Counted from the stretch's first letter, positions 28,516 to 38,820 are shown. The stretch: 64,000 nucleotides of DNA from Oscillatoriales cyanobacterium USR001 (GCA_001698425.1 MBRE01000067.1:123803-187802), one strand, 5' to 3'. The notes: a model not told the origin generated them from the sequence alone. Made by a program: numbers and translations.

Positions 28516-30759
28516 TTATTCAAACTGCTTGTAAATTTCTTCAAATAATGCCTGTATTTCTTCACCCACTTTTTGCTTTTCCGGGTGCTTGGTCTCCAAA
28601 TATTTCTTCACTACCTCAGACACGATCGGCTCGTAATCATCGCGCACGCTGTAGCCAGAAGCAGGAGGCGAGACTGCATCAGGTAGCCAAGTTGTGTGGA
28701 TCGTAAAGCCAAAACACATCTTAGGATTGCTCAATCGATATTGTGGGCCATCAGATAATTTTGCCGCATCGAAAATCCAAATTTCCGTATTCGGGGAACC
28801 ATCCTTTCCATCGAAGAGAATAACACAGACAATATAACCATCGCTGGAAGTTCCAGTTCCTCCTTGACGGGGGACAAATTGGGGTGAGTTAGCAAAATAT
28901 CCTGGTGGAAATTGGTAATAATCTGGTGTTGATAATTCAATTTCTAATTCTTGCTGTTGATTTCTTTTGCGATCGATGCGAACTTTACACAAAGTAGTCG
29001 GTCTGCCTTCCCGAGCGATCGCTTTTGCTTGCTCTGTAGGAACTTTTCGGTACTTATAATCTTTGTAAAGGTCAAAAGCAAACTGCGGGCTCAGTTCTTC
29101 CCAAGCTCCATAAAAGATCCAGTAAATATCTTCTATTTTGTCTGGCTGTTTCAGCGTCATGTTGCGATAAGCATAAACAGGATTACCCCAGGTATAATGG
29201 CGATCGATTAAGTAAGACTTGACGCTACTCGGATCGGGAAGTTTATTTGGATTGATAACATAACACGCGATCGAACAAGTATCCATGCCATCAATTAACA
29301 TCCCGGCGAGGTTTTGCAACCTATTGTTAACTTCCCGATCGTCGTAAACAGATTTGTCAAAGTTGCGAATAGTTTCGGCTGCATCAGTAGCACAGCTATT
29401 TACAGTGTGAATGACAATTCCATCTGTGTCATCGTAATCAACGACGTAGTGAGCTATTTCGCGAGGAATAACTACTTTACGCGCCTTGACAGTTGGATTT
29501 CCCGGTATTAATTCGCTACGCGGAATAATGTAAATACTCGTATCAGCTAATTGCGGTTTATCCGTTAACTTTCGCAGGCAAACTTCTAAATTTATGATTA
29601 TTTCAGATCGAGAGGGAAATAGCATCTCTTCCAGGGCAAGTTTAAACGCGGTATCCATCAGCACGATATAATTTTTAGTCAGCCCTAATTGGTGCAAAGT
29701 TTCCTTAATTTTCACAGGACGGTTATGGTTCAGCACTACTTTCCATCGCTCGAACTCGCCCGAACCGTGCCAGCGAATTATTTCAACAAAATCATCAGTA
29801 AAGCCTTGAAACAGGTTTCTGAAAAAGTTAATAACTCCTTCGATAAATTGATATATTTCTTTACCAACTTCGATTAAAAACTCGAGCAGTGATTGCAAAA
29901 AATTTTGACATATCTGCCACAACCTTTCCAACCAATTCGCTTCTCTACCTAAAAGTGGAGGTTGATTAAAAGGTTGACCCAAGATGGGAAAATGATAAAA
30001 TAGCTTGCGTATATTGGGTAAAAAACTGGAGATTGATCGGCCCAAATTGATCGTGTATAGCTCACCACTATCAAAATCAAAGCAAGGATGAGCCGCACTC
30101 ATACAAAGCGGAAAAGGCTGCAAAGGTAACAAGGGATTTATGCCTTTCCACTCTTTATTTAACCCAATTGGTTGCACGACCTCTAGTTTTTCAGGATCGA
30201 TTTCATAAGGACGACCCATGTCCACTGTGATTGACAGACGATAGGGTTCCGATTCAGAAAATTTAAAGGGGGTTAATGTTACGCTCAACTGAGTAGCAAT
30301 ACCCAAATTTAAAGATGCACGAGCTATCCCTATATTTTGAAAGTTCAGATTTTCGTATGCTTTATTTTGGTGTGTGATACTATCTGCATAGTAACTAGCG
30401 GTTTTGGCAATTTTTGTTTTTAATTGCGCTTTACCACCTGTGAAACCGATACGGCGAACCATACCATCACCGTTGTAAAGAGGATTCCAACCATTTTTAG
30501 CAGGCTTGACCACCTCTGAAGAACCGCTTTCTTTTGGAGAATCGATCGAACCGGCTGGTCCTAAAATAAAAACATATCCTTGCAAATCTGATGGCAGTTC
30601 TGCATCGGTTTCTGTCAGTCCTGCTTTTACGGTTAGTTCGATATTGTCAAATTCTTCCCGGCTGACAGACAAAATTGCCTTGGGAAAGGGAGCTTTTTCC
30701 GGCTTTGTATCAAGGGAAGAGAGAAAAGTTTCAGGAGTAGATGGGTTGGTTTTATTCAT
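28516..30759 (-). CDS. Carotenoid oxygenase family protein with helical insertion
   Basis: 747 residues, much longer than typical members (about 490). Conserved blocks with likely iron-ligand His are: SAAHPCFDFDSGELY, TLHQLGLTKNYIVLMDTAF, IVIHTVNSCATDA and FGFTIHTTWLPD (each in part). Such non-heme iron enzymes cleave carotenoids or apocarotenoids. Between the first and second His is an insertion of about 80 residues with several amphipathic helices (LERLWQICQNFLQSLLEFL and following), which could serve membrane access. The same insertion is present in the broken paralogue downstream. ATG start at 30759. Confidence 0.87.
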   Translation of the reverse strand: MNKTNPSTPETFLSSLDTKPEKAPFPKAILSVSREEFDNIELTVKAGLTETDAELPSDLQGYVFILGPAGSIDSPKESGSSEVVKPAKNGWNPLYNGDGMVRRIGFTGGKAQLKTKIAKTASYYADSITHQNKAYENLNFQNIGIARASLNLGIATQLSVTLTPFKFSESEPYRLSITVDMGRPYEIDPEKLEVVQPIGLNKEWKGINPLLPLQPFPLCMSAAHPCFDFDSGELYTINLGRSISSFLPNIRKLFYHFPILGQPFNQPPLLGREANWLERLWQICQNFLQSLLEFLIEVGKEIYQFIEGVINFFRNLFQGFTDDFVEIIRWHGSGEFERWKVVLNHNRPVKIKETLHQLGLTKNYIVLMDTAFKLALEEMLFPSRSEIIINLEVCLRKLTDKPQLADTSIYIIPRSELIPGNPTVKARKVVIPREIAHYVVDYDDTDGIVIHTVNSCATDAAETIRNFDKSVYDDREVNNRLQNLAGMLIDGMDTCSIACYVINPNKLPDPSSVKSYLIDRHYTWGNPVYAYRNMTLKQPDKIEDIYWIFYGAWEELSPQFAFDLYKDYKYRKVPTEQAKAIAREGRPTTLCKVRIDRKRNQQQELEIELSTPDYYQFPPGYFANSPQFVPRQGGTGTSSDGYIVCVILFDGKDGSPNTEIWIFDAAKLSDGPQYRLSNPKMCFGFTIHTTWLPDAVSPPASGYSVRDDYEPIVSEVVKKYLETKHPEKQKVGEEIQALFEEIYKQFE

Positions 30760-30960
30760 ATTACTTATACTGGGATTGAACTAATATAATATGCTCAAAA
30801 AATTTTAGGATTTACGCACAACCTCGATAATATGGTGTTTGGGATCAATTTGCTCGCACCTGCAAGTGAGCGATCGCGCCAGAGACCACACTCATTGGGA
30901 AATACCGCTATGGGAATGTAGTGATGCAGTAAATGCGGAAAAATTTCAGGTCTTGGGTAG

Positions 30961-31140
30961 AGTATACACCAAGCAAGCAGGAATGTCGAGGGACACGGGC
31001 AAGCGACAATCCTCACCCAAGCGGAAATCGAACTCTTATTCAGCGAAGGATTCCAGACCGATCTCGATGCCGAAAGTGGACTAATGATGGGGCAACCACA
31101 GGGGATTGCCTCTACCCCCCAATTTGTGACATGGTTCTAG
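30961..31140 (+). pseudogene. Possible coding remnant, family unknown
   Basis: In the 350-bp gap between the carotenoid oxygenase and moaA a frame without start codon reads EGHGQATILTQAEIELLF, then SEGFQTDLDAESGLMMG, then [13 protein letters not shown] and a stop at 31138-31140. The composition is protein-like and unlike the overlapping frames. A preceding segment in another frame (HWEIPLWECSDAVNAEKFQVLG, about 30890-30960) may be its broken upstream part. The end overlaps the moaA 3' end by 29 bp. I do not recognise the family; the rest of 30760-31111 shows nothing else. Confidence 0.35.
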
Positions 31141-32098
31141 TGTAAGCGCCAGCGGCACCAGAGTTACGCTCCTTGAAGTTGATTTCTGGTTTAAGGGTGA
31201 GGAGTTGAAAAACTCGATCGCGTAATTCCAGAGTAGAAACTCCCTGTCTTAAGGCAGTTTTTAGGTCAATTTGTCCGCTTTCGTTGAGCAAGCAAGGGCG
31301 TAGCCAACCATCAGCAGATAGTCTCATACGATTGCAGCGATCGCAAAAACATTCTGACATTTGACTGATAAATCCTAACGTGCCTTGGGCTCCAGGAATT
31401 TGGAAAACATCGGCGGGACCGTTACCACAAACATAAGATTCTGTTAAGCCCCAGCGATCGCGAATTTGTTGTCGTAATTCAGCTGAGGGAATCCAACCGC
31501 GATCGCTAAATAATTCATTATTACCAATCGGCATAAATTCAATAAATCGAACGTGCCATTCGCGATCGAAAGTCAAAGCAGCTAAATCTAACACTTCATT
31601 GTCATTGATTCCAGGCATAACTACAACGTTTAATTTTAGGGGGTTAAAACCAACGCGATAGGCTGTTTGAATCCCATCCCAAACTTGCAGCCATCGACTT
31701 CGCCCCCGACTACCAGTAATTTTGTCAAAAGTTTGCGGTTCCAGGGAATCTAAACTAATATTAATTCGCCTTAAACCGGCATCATAAAGAGCTTGGGCTT
31801 TTTGGGAGAGTAAGAAACCATTAGTAGTCATAGAAAGGTCTTGCGTTGAGGCTTCTTGCGCGATCGCCCTGACTAATTCCACCACCCCTGGATGCAGTAG
31901 CGGCTCTCCTCCTGTCAAGCGAAACCGCGTAAAACCGACGGGAATGAAAACCTCCCGCAATAGGGTTAGCAATTCCTGGTGAGTTAGTAAATCTTGCTGC
32001 AAAATGTAGTCAATTTCTGCCCCTTCGGGCATACAGTATTGACAATTAAAATTGCAGCGATCGATCAGACTAATGCGGAGATAATCTACAATTTTCAT
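31112..32098 (-). CDS. moaA: GTP 3',8-cyclase MoaA (molybdenum cofactor)
   Basis: Radical SAM enzyme that starts molybdopterin synthesis from GTP. 328 residues: the N-terminal cluster is C15-x3-C19-x2-C22 (RCNFNCQYC), followed by [13 protein letters not shown]; the C-terminal 4Fe-4S ligands lie in [15 protein letters not shown] and RPCL. The protein ends in the conserved GG tail (MSQIGG) needed for activity. It diverges from pyrF with a 20-bp gap. No other moa gene is adjacent. Confidence 0.96.
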   Translation of the reverse strand: MKIVDYLRISLIDRCNFNCQYCMPEGAEIDYILQQDLLTHQELLTLLREVFIPVGFTRFRLTGGEPLLHPGVVELVRAIAQEASTQDLSMTTNGFLLSQKAQALYDAGLRRINISLDSLEPQTFDKITGSRGRSRWLQVWDGIQTAYRVGFNPLKLNVVVMPGINDNEVLDLAALTFDREWHVRFIEFMPIGNNELFSDRGWIPSAELRQQIRDRWGLTESYVCGNGPADVFQIPGAQGTLGFISQMSECFCDRCNRMRLSADGWLRPCLLNESGQIDLKTALRQGVSTLELRDRVFQLLTLKPEINFKERNSGAAGAYTRTMSQIGG

Positions 32099-32118
32099 AG
32101 TTCCTTATTCTGTCAGAA

Positions 32119-32829
32119 ATGTTAACCGATAAAATTATTGTACCTTTAGATGTCTCTAGTCAAGAAGATGCGATCGCACTCCTCGATCTTCTACCACAAG
32201 TCTCTTTCTGGAAAGTTGGTTTAGAGTTATTTGTCAGTTGCGGTCCAGCTATTTTGGATATTTTAAAGGAACGAGAAAAACGGATTTTTCTTGATTTGAA
32301 ATTCCATGATATCCCCAATACTGTCGCCGGTGCTTGTCGCGCCGCTGCTCAGTATGGCGTAGATTTAATTACAATTCATGCTACTGCTGGGAAAGATGCC
32401 CTAAAAGCCGCCAAAGAAGCAGTAGAAGAAAGTGCGATCGCCTCAGCAAAACCAACACCAAAATTAATCGCGATTACCCTACTAACCAGCTTAAATTCCC
32501 GGCAATTAGCCTTTGAGCTTAAAATACCTTTAGAGCTACCTGAATATGCTTTAAGTATGGCATTATTAGCTCAAGAAACAGGTTTAGCTGGAGCAGTTTG
32601 TTCTCCTCAAGAAGTATCACAATTAAGGCATTCTTGCGGCAAAGATTTTTTATTAGTTTGTCCCGGCGTGCGCCCTAACTGGGCCCAAGGAGGAGATCAA
32701 AAGCGATCGCTTTCTCCAGCAGCGGCTTTAAAAGCTGGTGCTGATTATTTAGTAATTGGTCGCCCGATTACTACTGCGATCGATCCAGTAGCAGCTTGGA
32801 CGCAAATTTGTCAAGAAATTGTTAACTAG
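32119..32829 (+). CDS. pyrF: Orotidine 5'-phosphate decarboxylase
   Basis: Final step of UMP synthesis. 236 residues: [13 protein letters not shown] at the N terminus, catalytic [16 protein letters not shown] (Asp-Lys-His-Asp), [11 protein letters not shown], the phosphate-binding [10 protein letters not shown] and the C-terminal LVIGRPIT. Length and motifs fit the short bacterial group. Divergent from moaA, convergent with tyrS across a repeat element. Confidence 0.97.
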   Translation: MLTDKIIVPLDVSSQEDAIALLDLLPQVSFWKVGLELFVSCGPAILDILKEREKRIFLDLKFHDIPNTVAGACRAAAQYGVDLITIHATAGKDALKAAKEAVEESAIASAKPTPKLIAITLLTSLNSRQLAFELKIPLELPEYALSMALLAQETGLAGAVCSPQEVSQLRHSCGKDFLLVCPGVRPNWAQGGDQKRSLSPAAALKAGADYLVIGRPITTAIDPVAAWTQICQEIVN

Positions 32830-32852
32830 GCGATCCCAATTTAATGTGAAAT

Positions 32853-32984
32853 TGCATAGATCCCGATCCCCCTAAATCCCCCTTAAAAAGGGGGACTTTG
32901 AATGCTTGCTCCCCCTTTTTTAAGGGGGACTTTGAATGCTTGCTCCCACTTTTTAAGGGGGCTGGGGGGATCGCATTCTATGCA
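32853..32984. repeat. Nested inverted/direct repeat element
   Basis: Outer arms TGCATAG...ATCCCCC and GGGGGATCGCATTCTATGCA surround several CCCCCTTAAAAAGGGGG-like hairpins. Two direct copies of GGGGGACTTTGAATGCTTGC (starting near 32890 and 32933) lie within. It fills the convergent gap between pyrF and tyrS, so it may also terminate both transcripts. Similar CCCCCTTAAAAAGGGGG repeats are widespread in cyanobacteria. Confidence 0.8.
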
Positions 32985-33041
32985 GCCTCATAAAAAATTG
33001 GTATGAAAGAACAAAACCTCACAACTTATTTAAAACTCACC

Positions 33042-34283
33042 TTAAATAACTAACCGCACAAACTTATTTTTCCCCACCTGCAAAACCTTCCCATCCAAAT
33101 CAGTCGCCGACTCAAAAGAAAGATTCACATCAGAAACCTTTTCCCCATCCAACCTTACCCCATTCTCCTGAATCTTTCGCCGTGCCTCATTACTACTACC
33201 ACACAAACCACTAGCACTCACAATATAAAACAACTTCGCCGGAAACTGCACTTTCAAGAGAGAAAACTCCGGTACTGCATCAGCTTGTGTCGCCTCACCT
33301 TGCCCAATAGTAACAGCGGCCTGTTGTGCTTGAATTGCGGCTTCCTTACCATAACATTGCTGCACAATATCAAAAGCCAAAAATTGCTGCCTTTCTCGCG
33401 GATCTGTCGGCAATTCATCCAAAGGTAAATCAGTTAACAATTCAAAATATTGCCCAACCAAACTATCAGGAACCCGCTGCAATTTCTGATACATTAAACT
33501 CGGATGTTCCGACAAACCCACATAATTTCCCAAAGATTTAGACATTTTCTGCACGCCATCAAGTCCAATCAAAATTGGTGTCAACATTCCAAACTGCGGT
33601 CTAATACCAAAATGCCTTTGTAAATCGCGTCCCACAGCTAAATTAAACTTTTGATCGGTTCCTCCCAACTCCACATCAGCCTCCACCGCCACAGAATCAT
33701 AACCCTGCATGAGCGGGTACAGAAACTCATGCAAATAAATCGGAGTTCCATTCTCCAATCTTCGATCGAATCCCTCCTTAGCCAGCATTTGTCCCACCGT
33801 CATTGTTGACAACAATTCCAGAATTTTTGTCAAATCTAATGGAGACAACCACTCAGAATTATAACGAATTTCTAATCGTCCCGGCGTGTCAAAATCCAAA
33901 ATCGATCGCACTTGATCGAGATAAGTTTTAGCATTTTGCGCCACATCCTCCGCCGTTAACTGACAACGAGCCTCAGATTTACCCGTTGGATCGCCAATTC
34001 TCGCCGTAAAATCACCAATAATTAACACAGCAGTATGGCCTGCATCCTGAAAAGCCCGAAGTTTACGCACCGGAATACTGTGCCCCAAATGAATATCAGC
34101 CCCAGTGGGATCGATACCCAACTTCACCCGCAAAGGTCGATCGGTTTTTGCCAACCGTTGAGCTAAATTCTCATCAGGATTCTCAGAATTAGGCTGATCC
34201 GGGAAAACCTCAGTTACACCACGCAGCAATCGGGAAAAATTAGGAGAGGAATTAGAAGTTTGATGAAAAGGCATAAGTGGCAA
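33042..34283 (-). CDS. tyrS: Tyrosyl-tRNA synthetase
   Basis: 413 residues, class I aminoacyl-tRNA synthetase. HIGH-type motif is HLGH (65-68), the Tyr/ATP-binding region includes [16 protein letters not shown], and the KMSKS motif is intact ([10 protein letters not shown]). A C-terminal S4 RNA-binding domain ([18 protein letters not shown]) completes the protein. ATG start at 34283. Divergent from the penicillin-binding protein gene. Confidence 0.97.
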   Translation of the reverse strand: MPLMPFHQTSNSSPNFSRLLRGVTEVFPDQPNSENPDENLAQRLAKTDRPLRVKLGIDPTGADIHLGHSIPVRKLRAFQDAGHTAVLIIGDFTARIGDPTGKSEARCQLTAEDVAQNAKTYLDQVRSILDFDTPGRLEIRYNSEWLSPLDLTKILELLSTMTVGQMLAKEGFDRRLENGTPIYLHEFLYPLMQGYDSVAVEADVELGGTDQKFNLAVGRDLQRHFGIRPQFGMLTPILIGLDGVQKMSKSLGNYVGLSEHPSLMYQKLQRVPDSLVGQYFELLTDLPLDELPTDPRERQQFLAFDIVQQCYGKEAAIQAQQAAVTIGQGEATQADAVPEFSLLKVQFPAKLFYIVSASGLCGSSNEARRKIQENGVRLDGEKVSDVNLSFESATDLDGKVLQVGKNKFVRLVI

Positions 34284-34563
34284 AGATGGGGTGAAATTAG
34301 CTAAACTGACTGATTAATGTTTAGAAGACTTGTTAACTTATTATCTGCGATCGCGATGCCTGCGAACTTCAGCGCCAGCACCAGCATCCAACCCTGACTC
34401 AGCCTGCGGTTAGCTACGCCTACCCACTACAAATCGAGTCCAAACCTTGATTTTAGCGGATTAGTGCCTAAATCCTAGCTGAAACAGACAACGATCGAGT
34501 TAATATGATCCCATCTCAAAATTAAAATCTCAAATCTCAAATCGAGTGAGGAAGTGAACATCC

Positions 34564-36492
34564 GTGTCAACCAACGCGATCGAAAATAACGAACGGGACA
34601 ACAACTCGGCTCCCCTCTTTGAATTCGTTCAGTCAGTCAGTAAAGTCACAGCAGGAACTATTCTGTGCATCACCATGCTTGCCAGTTCCGTAGTAGCTGG
34701 CGGACTGGTTGGTTTAGCAATCAGCTTCCGCAACCTCCCAGATGTTCGCATCCTCCTCAGCTACACCCCAACAGAAACCACCCACATTTATGACATTAAT
34801 GGCAAACCAATAGCTAGTATCCACGATGAAGCGAACCGAGATATTGTACCCCTCAATCAAATTTCCCCAGACTTAAAACGAGCCGTATTAGCGATCGAAG
34901 ATAGCAACTTTTACACCCACAAAGGCATCAACCCCAGTGGCATAGGTCGCGCCTTTTTCGTCAACTTAGAAAAAGGCAAAACCGTAGAAGGCGGCTCAAC
35001 CATGACCATGCAGCTAGTAAAAAACCTATTTTTGTCCCCACGACGAGAACTAAGCCGCAAAATAGCTGAAGCAGTCATGGCCATTCGCTTGGAGCAAATT
35101 CTTAAAAAAGAACAAATTTTAGAACTATATCTCAACCAAGTTTATTGGGGCCACAACTTATACGGCGTAGAAACCGCCTCTCAAAGTTATTTTGGCAAGT
35201 CTTCTGCCAACTTAAATCTGGCAGAAGGAGCCATGATGGCCGGTTTAATTTCAGCCCCTGAAGAATACAGCCCTTTTGTTAATTACAAATTGGCAAAACA
35301 GCGCCAAGAAATTGTCTTGGATCGCATGAAAGAATTAAAATGGATCACCGCCCAAGAGCATACCACAGCACTCAAAACACCAATTAAACTCGGACAAATT
35401 ACTTCTTTTAGTAAAAGCCAGGTTCCTTATGTAACAGAAGCAGTAGTAGATGAGTTAACTAAAAGATTTGGTCGAGATGCGGTACTTAAAGGAGGAATGC
35501 GAGTTCAAACTACCATTGATTTAAAACTTCAACGCCTAGCTGAAACCACAGTTAAAAATTCCCATGAACGGCTATCTAATTATGGAATTTATCGCGATCC
35601 CGAACAAGGTCAAATTGCCCTAGTAGCAGTCGATCCTCGCACTCATTTTGTCAAAGCAATGGCGGGCGGAGTAGATTACAAACGCAGTCAATACAACCGC
35701 GCCATTCAAGCTCGGCGGCAACCTGGTTCTGCTTTTAAACCTTTTGTTTATTACACTGCTTTTGCTTCTGGCAACTTTACCCCAGATTCTACGGTTATGG
35801 ATACTCCCGTTAGCTACCGCGACGGTGATGGTTACTATTCTCCCCAAAATTACGGCGGTGGTGGATTTTCCGGTGCTGTCACAATTCGGCGAGCTTTGGA
35901 GATATCGTTAAATGTGCCGGCGATTAAGGTTGGTCAAGCTGTTGGATTGAATAAGGTAATCGAAGTTTGCCGGATTCTGGGGATTAAGAGTCCGATGGAA
36001 CCTGTAATTTCTTTGCCTTTGGGTGCTGTTGATTTAACTCCCTTGGAAATGGCCGGAGCTTTTGCTACTTTTGCCAATAATGGCTGGCACTCAGACACAA
36101 CTTTTATTGCCCAAGTTAGTGACAGCAGTGGTAATGTTTTGCTAGACAATACGCCTAAACCAAAGTTGGTACTCAATTCTTGGGCAGCGGCTTCTCTCAA
36201 TAATGTTCTGCAAGGAGTGATTAATCAGGGGACGGCGACGGCCGCCAAGTTGGGGCGACCAGCAGCCGGGAAAACTGGTACGACATCCTCAGAACGAGAT
36301 ATTTGGTTTGTTGGTTATGTGCCTCAGTTATCGGTTGCCGTTTGGGTAGGCAGTGACGATTACAGACCCTTGAGCTATGGGGCTACTGGCGGTACAATGG
36401 TGGCTCCAGTTTGGCGCGATTTTATGAGCCAAGCTTTGGAGGGTGTGCCAGTGGAAAATTTTAAACCGGCTTCGGAATTTGAGCGTCCTTAA
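34564..36492 (+). CDS. Class A penicillin-binding protein (PBP1A family)
   Basis: 642 residues, bifunctional peptidoglycan synthase. Short cytoplasmic N terminus, membrane anchor (TILCITMLASSVVAGGLVGLA, about 31-51 in parts), GT51 glycosyltransferase (catalytic Glu113 in EDSNFYTHKG; GGSTMTMQLVKNLFL) and transpeptidase with SAFK (Ser389), SLN (in ISLNVPAIK) and KTGTTS. Start GTG at 34564. The last bases overlap with the convergent DUF1825 gene at a TTAA shared by both stop codons. Confidence 0.95.
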   Translation: MSTNAIENNERDNNSAPLFEFVQSVSKVTAGTILCITMLASSVVAGGLVGLAISFRNLPDVRILLSYTPTETTHIYDINGKPIASIHDEANRDIVPLNQISPDLKRAVLAIEDSNFYTHKGINPSGIGRAFFVNLEKGKTVEGGSTMTMQLVKNLFLSPRRELSRKIAEAVMAIRLEQILKKEQILELYLNQVYWGHNLYGVETASQSYFGKSSANLNLAEGAMMAGLISAPEEYSPFVNYKLAKQRQEIVLDRMKELKWITAQEHTTALKTPIKLGQITSFSKSQVPYVTEAVVDELTKRFGRDAVLKGGMRVQTTIDLKLQRLAETTVKNSHERLSNYGIYRDPEQGQIALVAVDPRTHFVKAMAGGVDYKRSQYNRAIQARRQPGSAFKPFVYYTAFASGNFTPDSTVMDTPVSYRDGDGYYSPQNYGGGGFSGAVTIRRALEISLNVPAIKVGQAVGLNKVIEVCRILGIKSPMEPVISLPLGAVDLTPLEMAGAFATFANNGWHSDTTFIAQVSDSSGNVLLDNTPKPKLVLNSWAAASLNNVLQGVINQGTATAAKLGRPAAGKTGTTSSERDIWFVGYVPQLSVAVWVGSDDYRPLSYGATGGTMVAPVWRDFMSQALEGVPVENFKPASEFERP

Positions 36493-36812
36493 GTTTGTTT
36501 TTCGAGTTCGGATTTCATGCGCTCTAGGGTGAGGTGCATTTGATCGAACATTTGCTGGGGTGTGACTCCAAATTGACTAAGCTGTGTTTTTAACTGTTCT
36601 ACGGTCATTTTTGCCATGAAGTCTTCGGAAAGCTCAAAGCGTTTCATAAAGATGCGATAGCGATCCATCATTTCTTCCATTTGGCTGATGAACATTTTTT
36701 TGCCTTCGCGATCGAATTTGCCGTAGTTACTGCCCAGTTGAATGAGAGATTGATAGTCTTCAAACAACTGTTTGGCTTCTTGTTGAACTATTTCTGAATC
36801 AAAAAATCCCAT
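36489..36812 (-). CDS. DUF1825 family protein
   Basis: 107 residues beginning MGFFDSEIVQQEAKQLFEDYQ, the standard start of this cyanobacteria-specific family. Wholly helical, with no membrane segment. Present in nearly all cyanobacteria and some plastid lineages from memory; function unknown. Its stop codon overlaps that of the convergent penicillin-binding protein. Confidence 0.93.
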   Translation of the reverse strand: MGFFDSEIVQQEAKQLFEDYQSLIQLGSNYGKFDREGKKMFISQMEEMMDRYRIFMKRFELSEDFMAKMTVEQLKTQLSQFGVTPQQMFDQMHLTLERMKSELEKQT

Positions 36813-36991
36813 TTTCTTCCTATTTTTTGATATTTAACTATTTTGTTTAAGTGGGGCTTCCCACTGGGTTTGATTGTATTTTACCAGTCTGTGTGGGAAG
36901 TATCTAGCGATCGCTAGTAGAGTTTGAGTAGCAATAACCGTAAAGCTGAGGTATTGCACTGCTTTTGTTCCGCTTTTTTGGGGAACCACTA

Positions 36992-37116
36992 ATACCATTT
37001 CTCTAAATTAATGCTACAGTCTTCGGGGCGGGTTTTTGAAGATTTTGGCGAATTGCGGTGATTGTTGGCAAACCCGCTCCTACCCAAACTGTTGAAAACT
37101 TTTTTAGAAATGGTAT
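36992..37116. repeat. MITE-like inverted repeat element
   Basis: Terminal inverted repeats ATACCATTTCTCTAAA (36992-37007) and TTTTTAGAAATGGTAT (37101-37116), nearly perfect, enclose about 93 bp with an inner inverted pair GGGCGGGTTT/AAACCCGCTCC. No coding capacity. Flanks do not show a clear target duplication longer than a TA-type dinucleotide. The remainder of 36813-37229 shows no gene. Confidence 0.7.
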
Positions 37117-37229
37117 AAGACAGGAAAATTGCGAAAATTACAAGAAATACCCTGAAAAATCTGGTTAAAAGCAGGCAGGATGCCTGCTCTACAAGAGTTA
37201 TTGGAGATGTCTATTACGCAATAGTCTTG

Positions 37230-37820
37230 TTATAGAAACCCAGTGCGCTGGAAAGGCCAAAAGCGAAATACGGCTCTACCGATGATGTTCCGTTTTGGTA
37301 AAAATCCCCATTTGCTGGAGTCGTTGCTGTCGTTACGGTTGTCTCCCATAACAAAATATTGGTTTTCTGGGACAAGTTGGGGCGCTAATTCATAAGCTGG
37401 TAGTTCGGCGATGTAGTTTTCCTCGATGGGCTTACCGTTGAGGTAAACTTTGCCGTTATGGACGGCTACTGTTTCGCCCGGTTCACCGATGATGCGTTTG
37501 ATGAAGGCTTGATCTTTGGTGAAACCTAGTCTGCGTAATTGTTTGGGGGGGGTAAACACGATAATGTCGCCGGTGGTGGGTTGCACAAAATGGTAAGAGA
37601 GTTTTTCCACTACTAGGCGATCGCCTATTTGCAGGGTGGGAAACATTGAGTCTGATGGTATGTAGCGGGGCTCTGCAACAAAAGCTCTAATAAAGAGGGC
37701 TAACAATAGTGCAAAGGCAAGGATCTGAATATTTTCCTTATGCGATCGCCACTGTTTTGGCCACCAATTAAGCACGTTGCTTACAACGTTCATCCCTAAA
37801 TTCTTTTCCTGTGATGTCAT
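37230..37820 (-). CDS. lepB: Signal peptidase I
   Basis: 196 residues. One N-terminal membrane segment (ILAFALLLALFIRAFV), then the catalytic Ser in YIPSDSMFPTL, Lys in LVVEKLSYH, box D RIIGEPGETVAVHNGKVYLNG (in parts) and box E GDNRNDSNDS. It removes signal peptides of exported proteins at the plasma or thylakoid membrane. Likely start ATG at 37820, or the internal ATG at residue 10. Divergent from coaX. Confidence 0.95.
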   Translation of the reverse strand: MTSQEKNLGMNVVSNVLNWWPKQWRSHKENIQILAFALLLALFIRAFVAEPRYIPSDSMFPTLQIGDRLVVEKLSYHFVQPTTGDIIVFTPPKQLRRLGFTKDQAFIKRIIGEPGETVAVHNGKVYLNGKPIEENYIAELPAYELAPQLVPENQYFVMGDNRNDSNDSSKWGFLPKRNIIGRAVFRFWPFQRTGFL

Positions 37821-37862
37821 TTACTCCTCCTGTAACTGCTTGATCTAGTTTACCTTTAACAA

Positions 37863-38576
37863 ATGCAACTTGCTTTAATGATTGGCAATTCACGGCTCCA
37901 CTGGGCGAAATTCTCTGGTGTCATCCTTGAGAAAATATGGGATACAGAGCATTTAACTCCTGATGCTGTAAATCAGTTAAGTAGTCAATTTTATTTCTCC
38001 TCATATCCTTTACCTTTAGTTATTGCTTCGGTGGTTCCAGAACAAACTGCTCTATGGCAAAATTATCCTAATCTCCGCATTATTACTTTAGATGAATTAC
38101 CGCTTCATGGTTTATATCCTACTCTGGGAATTGATAGAGCTTTAGCTGTACTCGGTGCGGGTATTAAATTAGGTTGGCCGATATTAGTAATTGATGCTGG
38201 TACTGCTCTAACATTTACTGGTGCAGATGTCAATCAGCGTTTAGTTGGCGGTGCAATTTTACCAGGATTGATGTTGCAATTATCATCTTTAGGGCAAAAA
38301 ACGGCGATGTTACCATTAATAAGTTTGCCGGAAATTTTGCCCCGGCGTTGGGCGGTGGATACTGTGGAAGCTATGCAAAGCGGTGTGATTTACAGTTTGA
38401 TCGCTGGAGTTAGGGATTTTATTGCAGATTGGCGGCGGGTATTTCCCGATAGTAAGATTGCCATAACTGGAGGCGATCGCACTTTCTTATTAGTTTATCT
38501 TCAAGCTTTATACCCTGATTTAGCTACTTCGATCGTTGAATTTCCAGAAGCTATTTTTTGGGGAATAATTAATTAA
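37863..38576 (+). CDS. coaX: Type III pantothenate kinase
   Basis: 237 residues. First step of coenzyme A synthesis, ATP-dependent phosphorylation of pantothenate. Motifs: [12 protein letters not shown] (phosphate loop), [24 protein letters not shown] and VGGAILPGL, all typical of CoaX; the cyanobacterial form has GNSRLHW instead of GNT. ATG start at 37863. An AT-rich repeat and a hairpin follow the stop. Confidence 0.92.
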   Translation: MQLALMIGNSRLHWAKFSGVILEKIWDTEHLTPDAVNQLSSQFYFSSYPLPLVIASVVPEQTALWQNYPNLRIITLDELPLHGLYPTLGIDRALAVLGAGIKLGWPILVIDAGTALTFTGADVNQRLVGGAILPGLMLQLSSLGQKTAMLPLISLPEILPRRWAVDTVEAMQSGVIYSLIAGVRDFIADWRRVFPDSKIAITGGDRTFLLVYLQALYPDLATSIVEFPEAIFWGIIN

Positions 38577-38613
38577 TTAATTAATTAATTAATTATAAAA
38601 AAGTTCGGCAAAA

Positions 38614-38680
38614 AGAAACCGGGGTTTTTTACAAAAATACTTCGTTATTACCCACAGATTCTCTAAAAAACCCGGTTTCT
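38614..38680. repeat. Inverted repeat AGAAACCGGG, terminator-like
   Basis: AGAAACCGGGGTTTTTT (38614-38630) pairs with AAAAAACCCGGTTTCT (38665-38680). It follows coaX after an AATT microsatellite (38570-38595). Fragments of the same unit (AAACCGGGAAT) occur near 3768 and 8771, so it is a dispersed repeat as well as a possible terminator. Confidence 0.7.
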
Positions 38681-38705
38681 GGGTCCATATCCGTAAGTCC
38701 TGTTT

Positions 38706-38790
38706 AATGAATGAAAATTAAATAACGTGATGATTTGGTTTGTAGTAAGCGCCAAGCGCGCTCTTTGCGCTTACTACAAACAGCATTTTT
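38706..38790. repeat. MITE-like hairpin element, copy 2 of 3
   Basis: AATGAAAATTAAATAACGTGATGATTTG followed by the hairpin GTTTGTAGTAAGCGC...GCGCTTACTACAAAC (38738-38781). The reverse complement of the element at 157-257 matches it over about 75 bp including the left flank. The right arm is lost. Confidence 0.75.
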
Positions 38791-38820
38791 ATTTTGTACC
38801 CGAATGCTTCGCCCTCTTCG

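Noticed and set aside
30839-31084. Plus-strand frame of 81 codons
   Set aside because: Only its middle part looks coding; the later part is out of frame with the better remnant at 30961-31140.
32853-32984. CRISPR-like regular repeats
   Set aside because: Only two direct units, palindromic and without unique spacers of constant size.
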